DNA of 9,938 bases from an uncultured Porphyromonadaceae bacterium. Lineage in GTDB: Bacteria > Bacteroidota > Bacteroidia > Bacteroidales > Muribaculaceae. The stretch's first letter is position 1. Each line of letters opens with the position of its first letter. Shown here in pieces: positions 5,903 to 9,938 of this stretch. The stretch spans positions 1 to 9,938 of the forward strand of contig CABRGT010000070.1 of the NCBI GenBank assembly GCA_902470475.1, in the 5' to 3' direction. Under the pieces are notes generated by a model. The model was not told where the DNA came from and did not search any database. It was given only the letters and a program-made list of their open reading frames with translations. Both the position numbers and the translations under genes were made by a program.

Positions 5903-6676
5903 ATGGATATCCTGCGAAAAGAACTCAATGCGATCTATGCGGCGCAGCATCTCGAGACAGAGATGCTTGCGACCGCGTACGTGGATGCAGCCAAGCGGAT
6001 GGCCGAAGCCGTAGTGTCGGTAAGCAACGGCTGCGCCGTCATTACCGACGCCTCATGCGACCGTTGCTACGTATATCCGGGCATGTTCGGCCATATTATG
6101 GGATTTTCCGATGACGGACGCGGAATGATGGATTTCGATTCGAGCGACGAGGACGTGATCTACAATCTGATACACCCCGAGGACCTCGTCGACAAGCGCT
6201 TTCTTGAATACGAATTCTTCAGACTGGCCGACAGTCTCGCCTACAACGCCAAACTTGAATGCAAAGCCGCCTGCCGCCTGAGGATGCTCGACCCGCAGGG
6301 CAATTACCGCCTCATCGACAACAGCACCCAGGTGATCGGTCTGTCGCCTGGCGGAAAGATATGGCTGATTCTATGTCTGTATGACTTTTCGCCCTATCGG
6401 CATACGCCGGCAGGAATAGAACCGGCTATCATGGACACGCGCACGGGAACTGTCGAGACGCTGTCGTTCGACACAAAGAGGGAACACGTGCTGTCGGAAC
6501 GCGAAAAGGAAGTGCTGACACTCATCCGCGACGGGCGTCCCAGCAAACAGATAGCCGATGCCCTGGGCATCAGCATTCACACCGTCAACCGCCATCGGCA
6601 GAACATTATCGCAAAGCTGAGCGTGGGCAACAGCATTGAAGCCGTGACTGCCGCCACTGCGATGAAACTGCTGTAG
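5903..6676 (+). CDS. PAS-like/LuxR-type transcriptional regulator
   Basis: The 257-residue product has an N-terminal region (about 35-170) that looks like a PAS-type sensory fold. It includes CAVITDASCDRCYVYPG, the family-typical LIHPEDLVDKRFLEYEFF and a CRLRMLDPQGNYRLIDNSTQV strand pair. The C-terminus is a clear LuxR/GerE helix-turn-helix (about 197-252): LSEREKEVLTLIRDG, then SKQIADALGISIHTVNRHRQNII. No receiver aspartate motif, transmembrane segment or signal peptide is visible, so the signal is likely cytoplasmic. It starts 20 bases after the aldo/keto reductase without an intervening promoter, which makes it the third gene of that operon. It may regulate the operon or the GH13 gene just downstream. 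The ATG at 5903 precedes the first well-structured segment; no better start is seen. Confidence 0.85.
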   Translation: MDILRKELNAIYAAQHLETEMLATAYVDAAKRMAEAVVSVSNGCAVITDASCDRCYVYPGMFGHIMGFSDDGRGMMDFDSSDEDVIYNLIHPEDLVDKRFLEYEFFRLADSLAYNAKLECKAACRLRMLDPQGNYRLIDNSTQVIGLSPGGKIWLILCLYDFSPYRHTPAGIEPAIMDTRTGTVETLSFDTKREHVLSEREKEVLTLIRDGRPSKQIADALGISIHTVNRHRQNIIAKLSVGNSIEAVTAATAMKLL

Positions 6677-6692
6677 TGGTTATTTTTCAGTA

Positions 6693-6723
6693 TTGCGGGG
6701 TCGGCAGCGAAGGGGTAATTTTG
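6693..6723 (+). promoter_or_regulatory. Promoter of the GH13 gene
   Basis: TTG (6693-6695), 20 bases, then TAATTTTG (6716-6723) is a consensus Bacteroidetes promoter. It shows that the coding region must begin downstream, at 6744, and not at the in-frame TTG at 6693. Confidence 0.8.
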
Positions 6724-6743
6724 CAGAAAATTATTTTTCTGCA
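6722..6743. promoter_or_regulatory. 9-bp inverted repeat over the GH13 transcription start
   Basis: TGCAGAAAA (6722-6730) and TTTTCTGCA (6735-6743) are perfect arms around TTAT. The element overlaps the last two bases of the -7 box, spans the predicted start site and ends on the base before the ATG. As DNA it could be an operator; the predicted transcript would begin inside the first arm. Confidence 0.55.
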
Positions 6744-8444
6744 ATGAGATCCATACTTACCTATCTGCTGATGGCAGCCGCTGCGCTGACGGCATATGCA
6801 TCAGGTACTGAAAGAAAGTTTTCGTGGGATGGCGCCACGGTGTATTTTGTGATAACCGACCGGTTCGCCAACGGTGATCCGACAAACGATGTCAATTACG
6901 GACGAATCACCGACTACGGAAGCGAACGGCTCAATGCCGCGACTTTCCACGGCGGCGATTTCAAAGGAATGCTCGAAAAAGCCAGAGAAGGCTATTTCAG
7001 AGATCTAGGCGTAGACGTGGTGTGGATGACCGACGTGTATGAGCAGATCCACGGATGGATGTCGGGCTCGGGACCTGTAAACGACTTCCCGCACTACGGC
7101 TATCACGGATATTATCCACTGGATTACACACAAATAGATAAGAATTACGGAACAGTAGAGGAATTCCGCGAACTGGTCGGCACGCTCCACGCCCAAGGCA
7201 TCCGCGTGATGCTCGGGGCAAACCTGAACGATCCGGGATACCCCACTCTGCTCGACGCGGTCCAATACGGCTTCGCCGACACCGGCCTAACGGAAGCGGA
7301 AGCCGCCCGGCATATCCGCGAATGGAGCTTCGACAAGTTCTTCGAAGGGCGTGCCGCATGGGACGGCTGGTACGGGCGGGGATGGGTGCGCATGCCCGAC
7401 GAAGGCTGGGACGAAAGCGATCCGCTGCAGGCCACACTATTCGGCATGCCCGATTTCAAGGACGAGAGTGAAGAACCTGTAGCGATCCCTGAATTCCTGC
7501 ACCGCAAATGGGAATCCGAGGGCAGACGTAACGACGCATGGGTCAATCCGTCGGCACTCGCCCTGCGCACCGACCGCAACCGGTCGCCGATGCAGTATGT
7601 CATCGCGTGGATCGCGTCGTGGGTGAAGGAATTCGGCATCGACGGATTCCGCTGCGACATAGTCGAGAACGTACACCTAAACCGCTGGAAAGAACTCAAC
7701 GAGGCGTGTAACGCGGCCTTCGGCCGATGGCGCGAAAAGCACAGAGGCGAACCGGGCGCCGAGTGGACTGACAGCTTCTACATGACGGGCGACTTTGACG
7801 GCGCCTCCATCGACTTCAAGCCGGAATATGCCGATGCCGGCTTCTCGAGCATGGTCAACTTCTATTTTCCCAAGCACGGCGATCTGGACGGCATCGTCTA
7901 CACATGGCAGGCTTACGCCGACAGCCTCGCAGCGCACGCCGGGTGGCAGCCCTTCAGCTATCTCAACAATTCATACCACCGCGACGCCGACATGAACAAC
8001 ATGACCGACTGCGCCACCACTCTGCTGCTCGCTCCAGGCATCGCTCAGATATTCTACGGCGACGAATCAGGCCGTAAGCTCAGCGATGCCAGGCTTAATG
8101 TCGACAGCAACCAGGCATTCCGATCGGACATGAACTGGAACAACACCGACACGGCGCTACTCGAACATTTCCGCCACCTGGGACAGATCCGCCGCGACAA
8201 TCCTGTGATAGCCACCGGACGCCAGCGTACACTCGACACGCACACATGCGTGCGCTACAACGACACTGACACGGTGTTCATTCGACTGTGCCCCGACGAC
8301 GGACGGCCGATCATCGTCGACGGTATCTTCGCCGACGGTACGACCGTCACCGAACTATATTCCGGGCAAAAGGCCGTAGTTACGGACGGCTCGGTTACTT
8401 TTCCGAAATTCCTCAGCCGCATCGCAGTAATCAGTAATAAATAA
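6744..8444 (+). CDS. Exported GH13 alpha-amylase-family protein, MalS-like, with degenerate catalytic motifs
   Basis: The ATG at 6744 follows the promoter and opens a signal peptide (MRSILTYLLMAAAALTAYA, cleavage near residue 19, no lipobox). This gives a 566-residue, probably periplasmic protein. The GH13 barrel is recognisable by ATVYFVITDRFANGDP, FHGGDFKGM, EQIHGWMSGSG (100-110), HYGYHGYYPLDY (117-128) and IFYGDESGR (436-444), in the order seen in E. coli periplasmic alpha-amylase MalS. A C-terminal beta domain follows. The catalytic motifs have decayed. Region I, normally DxxxNH, reads GANLND, so Gly158 replaces Asp and Asp163 replaces His. Region II keeps the nucleophile Asp305 in GFRCD, but the following Lys-His pair is Glu308-Asn309. 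Region III has Asp350 in place of the general-acid Glu. Region IV lacks the His-Asp pair and reads NNSYHRD. Binding without hydrolysis, or altered chemistry, is therefore likely. The reading frame is fully intact, which suggests a retained function. Confidence 0.85.
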   Translation: MRSILTYLLMAAAALTAYASGTERKFSWDGATVYFVITDRFANGDPTNDVNYGRITDYGSERLNAATFHGGDFKGMLEKAREGYFRDLGVDVVWMTDVYEQIHGWMSGSGPVNDFPHYGYHGYYPLDYTQIDKNYGTVEEFRELVGTLHAQGIRVMLGANLNDPGYPTLLDAVQYGFADTGLTEAEAARHIREWSFDKFFEGRAAWDGWYGRGWVRMPDEGWDESDPLQATLFGMPDFKDESEEPVAIPEFLHRKWESEGRRNDAWVNPSALALRTDRNRSPMQYVIAWIASWVKEFGIDGFRCDIVENVHLNRWKELNEACNAAFGRWREKHRGEPGAEWTDSFYMTGDFDGASIDFKPEYADAGFSSMVNFYFPKHGDLDGIVYTWQAYADSLAAHAGWQPFSYLNNSYHRDADMNNMTDCATTLLLAPGIAQIFYGDESGRKLSDARLNVDSNQAFRSDMNWNNTDTALLEHFRHLGQIRRDNPVIATGRQRTLDTHTCVRYNDTDTVFIRLCPDDGRPIIVDGIFADGTTVTELYSGQKAVVTDGSVTFPKFLSRIAVISNK

Positions 8445-8482
8445 TCTCAGGGGAGGGTGGCCGGGAGTATGGGATTCTGAGA
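8445..8482 (+). other. G-quadruplex motif enclosed by an inverted repeat
   Basis: Between the GH13 stop and the next promoter, four G runs (8450-8453, 8455-8457, 8463-8465, 8471-8473) are separated by loops of one, five and five bases. This satisfies the G3+N1-7 rule. TCTCAG (8445-8450) and CTGAGA (8477-8482) flank the block as inverted arms. It occupies the -33 region of the downstream promoter and could also act in the 3' end of the GH13 message. Confidence 0.5.
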
Positions 8483-8491
8483 AATTTTCAC

Positions 8492-8499
8492 TAACTTTG
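8492..8499 (+). promoter_or_regulatory. Promoter -7 box of the small membrane protein operon
   Basis: TAACTTTG matches TAnnTTTG. The expected -33 position (8469-8471) reads ATG, not TTG, and falls within the last loop and G run of the G-quadruplex motif. Confidence 0.55.
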
Positions 8500-8505
8500 C
8501 GCTGT

Positions 8506-8528
8506 ATCCGGCGATGATCATGCCGGAT
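8506..8528 (+). repeat. 7-bp inverted repeat at the predicted 5' end of the transcript
   Basis: ATCCGGC (8506-8512) and GCCGGAT (8522-8528) pair around a nine-base loop that holds the palindrome ATGATCAT. The predicted start site is near 8504, so the message would begin with this hairpin, eight bases before the ATG at 8537. Confidence 0.45.
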
Positions 8529-8536
8529 TAACAATA

Positions 8537-8752
8537 ATGTCTATGATAACAAGTTATCGGGTAAAACGCAACATATCATTCGCCCTTGTCATCGTCGGGC
8601 TGGCATGTATCGCCGCCCGGGCCTGGGAGGTGGCGATGGAGCCACGGTCGGGAAAGGCCTGGTTCGAATTGTGCGGCATTATCCTCATCACATATCTGTG
8701 TTTCGACAACTTCCAGATTTACCGTCGCAAAACAAATAAACCAATAAACTAA
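8537..8752 (+). CDS. Small two-helix membrane protein of unknown function
   Basis: The 71-residue product has two hydrophobic helices, about residues 13-30 (ISFALVIVGLACIAARAW) and 42-58 (WFELCGIILITYLCFDN), joined by a short loop with charges (EVAMEPRSGKA). Basic residues before the first helix (YRVKRN) and after the second (YRRKTNK) predict a hairpin with both ends in the cytoplasm. I do not recognise a family. It has its own -7 box and is followed after ten bases by an exported protein, so the two are likely co-transcribed. It could be a membrane partner of that protein or a stand-alone small protein; there is no motif to decide. Confidence 0.65.
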   Translation: MSMITSYRVKRNISFALVIVGLACIAARAWEVAMEPRSGKAWFELCGIILITYLCFDNFQIYRRKTNKPIN

Positions 8753-8762
8753 TAATATTGCA

Positions 8763-9557
8763 ATGAAACTTAAAGCGATTGCCGCTCTGCTGCTTGCAGC
8801 ATCTGCCCTAACCGCCCAGGCACAGAATTATTTCGACGACAAACACTTCGATACGCCCGTGCCGCATACCGTCCACTACAGCAATGATACACACCGGCTC
8901 GTGGGCATATCGCGTACAGCGCTGTCAACAAACCTCACATTGACCCTGAAGGAATATCAGATCGGGGCGTGCAAACTTGACATAGACTCCGACTGTTCGC
9001 TGACCGACGTAGCGACAGGCAAAAAATATCCGATAATAGTTTCGACCGGCATACCCAAGGAACCGGACTATCTCAACATCGAGGAAGCCGGAGAAGTGGA
9101 ACTTAAAATAGAGCTTGCCTTCCCGGCTCTGCCTGACAATGTAAAGAAAGTCAGCACCGAATTCGGAATATACGACATAGAGATCGGAAATGTGCCTGTA
9201 AATCTCGAAGGGGCCCGCCAGTGGTTTATCGACGGCTGCACGAACAAGGACGGAAGCCTGAAAGTTTATTCCGTAGCCGACAACGGCACGTACACTTTCA
9301 TCACATTCATCTACGAGCCGGAAAGGACAAGCGGCGCATATCTCAATCCGACAACCGCATTGGTTGATCCGGCGACAGGAAAAGTTTATCAGGCCGATTA
9401 TCTGCTGGGGCTCAAATCGAGCAAGGAACATCTCACTTACAGCCCGACATCGTTCATGGTGCGGTTCCCGTCAATTGTCCGCGACGGGGTGAAAACATTC
9501 AATTTCGTAGAGTCCCCGACAAGCTCATGGAATATCAGCGGCATCAGACTCGATTGA
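8763..9557 (+). CDS. Exported protein of two similar modules, unknown function
   Basis: The 264-residue product starts with a signal peptide (MKLKAIAALLLAASALTAQA, cleavage near residue 20, no lipobox), so it is likely periplasmic or secreted. I do not recognise a family. The mature part appears to hold two related modules, about residues 55-147 and 172-264. Matching pieces include LTDVATGKKYP (80-90) with LVDPATGKVYQ (200-210), and LAFPALPDNVKKVSTEF (118-134) with VRFPSIVRDGVKTFNFV (233-249). Composition is strand-rich, as in Ig-like or other beta-sandwich domains. It carries three cysteines (70, 78, 159). It follows the two-helix membrane protein by ten bases. The stop codon overlaps by 14 bases the 3' end of a decayed minus-strand reading frame. 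Confidence 0.75.
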   Translation: MKLKAIAALLLAASALTAQAQNYFDDKHFDTPVPHTVHYSNDTHRLVGISRTALSTNLTLTLKEYQIGACKLDIDSDCSLTDVATGKKYPIIVSTGIPKEPDYLNIEEAGEVELKIELAFPALPDNVKKVSTEFGIYDIEIGNVPVNLEGARQWFIDGCTNKDGSLKVYSVADNGTYTFITFIYEPERTSGAYLNPTTALVDPATGKVYQADYLLGLKSSKEHLTYSPTSFMVRFPSIVRDGVKTFNFVESPTSSWNISGIRLD

Positions 9558-9690
9558 CGCCCATCCCGCACTTATCCCCCACTCCGCGCAGCTCCACTTC
9601 GTCGGCAAAGTAATTTCCGCCGTAATACGACTCCGTCCACCACGAGAAACTCGTGTCATCCAGATGCGACCGCCCCGTTATGTCCCTATG
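9544..9690 (-). pseudogene. Decayed C-terminal fragment of a possible FISUMP-type surface protein
   Basis: On the minus strand an open stretch ends with TGA at 9546-9544. Its last 40 or so residues include SFSWWTESYYGGNYFADE and end in KCGMGVNRV. The pattern WTES, aromatic cluster, then GMGVNRV at the very end recalls the C-termini of FISUMP/Lcl-type exported proteins (WSSTE ... GxSVRPV). Upstream, this frame turns into Pro/Arg/His-rich sequence unlike a protein domain. A neighbouring frame (IRIAGPLAVWINRAG, then a stop near 9690) looks more coding-like, suggesting a frameshift. No start or promoter is evident. Family assignment is tentative, and chance coding potential cannot be excluded. 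Confidence 0.3.
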
Positions 9691-9789
9691 AGCGCGAGGC
9701 GGCTGGCATGCGCGGGGGGTCCGGCCCGGTTGATCCACACAGCCAAAGGTCCGGCGATGCGGATGCATTACGCGCAATTAAGATTGATA

Positions 9790-9817
9790 CTAAGAACTTG
9801 TTTAAAAAAGCTCTTAG
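9790..9817. repeat. Imperfect inverted repeat in an AT-rich junction
   Basis: CTAAGAACTT (9790-9799) and AAGCTCTTAG (9808-9817) pair at nine of ten positions around GTTTAAAA. The sequence marks an abrupt change from GC-rich DNA to the left to AT-rich DNA. Read on the minus strand, the small palindrome TTAGC-C-GCTAA (9814-9824) is followed by a six-base T run, so the block may terminate the minus-strand gene to the right. It could also be an insertion-sequence end. I cannot tell which. Confidence 0.35.
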
Positions 9818-9835
9818 CCGCTAACCACTTAATTC

Positions 9836-9938
9836 CTATAGTACTTCATATGTTCCGCCTTCTCTTTTTGCAAGTAAGTCGACTGCGGGCACAACAACCG
9901 GTTGACCATCAGCATCAGCTATCACTATATCCTGGCCA
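9836..9938 (-). CDS. C-terminal 33 codons of an unidentified gene (runs off the window)
   Basis: Read from the right edge on the minus strand, one frame is open for 33 codons and stops with TAG at 9838-9836. The peptide, with DIVIADADGQPVVVPAVDLL and then AKREGGTYEVL, has an ordinary folded-protein composition and alternates hydrophobic and polar residues. The opposite-strand frame starting at 9849 reads as a less plausible Gln/His/Arg-rich peptide. I do not recognise the family, and the 5' part lies outside the window. Confidence 0.5.
   Translation of the reverse strand, partial: GQDIVIADADGQPVVVPAVDLLAKREGGTYEVL

Noticed and set aside
6693..6743. In-frame upstream extension of the GH13 protein by 17 codons from TTG
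   Set aside because: The extension lies inside the promoter (-33 at 6693, -7 at 6716) and would bury the signal peptide, so the ATG at 6744 is preferred.
9718..9755. Two copies of GGTCCGGC 30 bases apart, considered as a CRISPR or iteron seed
   Set aside because: There are only two short copies, with no third unit and no regular spacing, so chance in GC-rich DNA explains them.
1..9938. Search for tRNA, rRNA, CRISPR arrays and complete insertion sequences
   Set aside because: No tRNA cloverleaf, rRNA segment, regular repeat array or transposase-like reading frame was seen by eye on either strand.

Overview
The window looks like a chromosomal segment of a gut Bacteroidales, most likely Muribaculaceae-like. 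Coding regions look GC-rich for a Bacteroidales, and ribosome-binding sites are mostly absent. Four starts carry the Bacteroidetes sigma-factor promoter TTG-N20-TAnnTTTG with exactly 20 bases of spacing; three more have the -7 box alone. The taxon is inferred from these features and the protein families, not from a marker gene.

Left (1-1850): the 3' end of an undecaprenyl-phosphate sugar phosphotransferase, a strong intrinsic terminator, then a separately promoted UDP-glucose 6-dehydrogenase (ugd). This is the edge of a polysaccharide (capsule/EPS) locus.

Centre-left (1856-4075): two minus-strand genes, a small outer-membrane beta-barrel protein and an HxlR-type regulator. The regulator is divergent from a two-gene operon encoding a SnoaL-like NTF2-fold protein and a cupin, which ends at a strong terminator. 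The divergent region holds both promoters and several inverted repeats that could be operators.

Centre (4107-6676): a 39-codon AT-rich remnant-like ORF, then a tight run of a RibD-C/DHFR-fold reductase, an aldo/keto reductase and a PAS-like/LuxR-type regulator. With the HxlR, SnoaL and cupin genes this resembles an electrophile or carbonyl stress-response neighbourhood. That role is inferred.

Right (6693-9557): a separately promoted, exported GH13 protein related to periplasmic MalS-type alpha-amylases, whose catalytic motifs are largely lost. It is followed by an intergenic G-quadruplex motif, a two-helix small membrane protein and an exported protein built of two similar modules.

Right edge (9558-9938): no intact gene. 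It holds a probable decayed minus-strand C-terminus, an AT-rich junction with imperfect inverted repeats, and the last 33 codons of a minus-strand gene that runs off the window.

The most notable observations are the apparent GH13 pseudoenzyme, the G-quadruplex over a promoter -33 region, a candidate leaderless transcript, and a series of perfect palindromes at gene starts and junctions.
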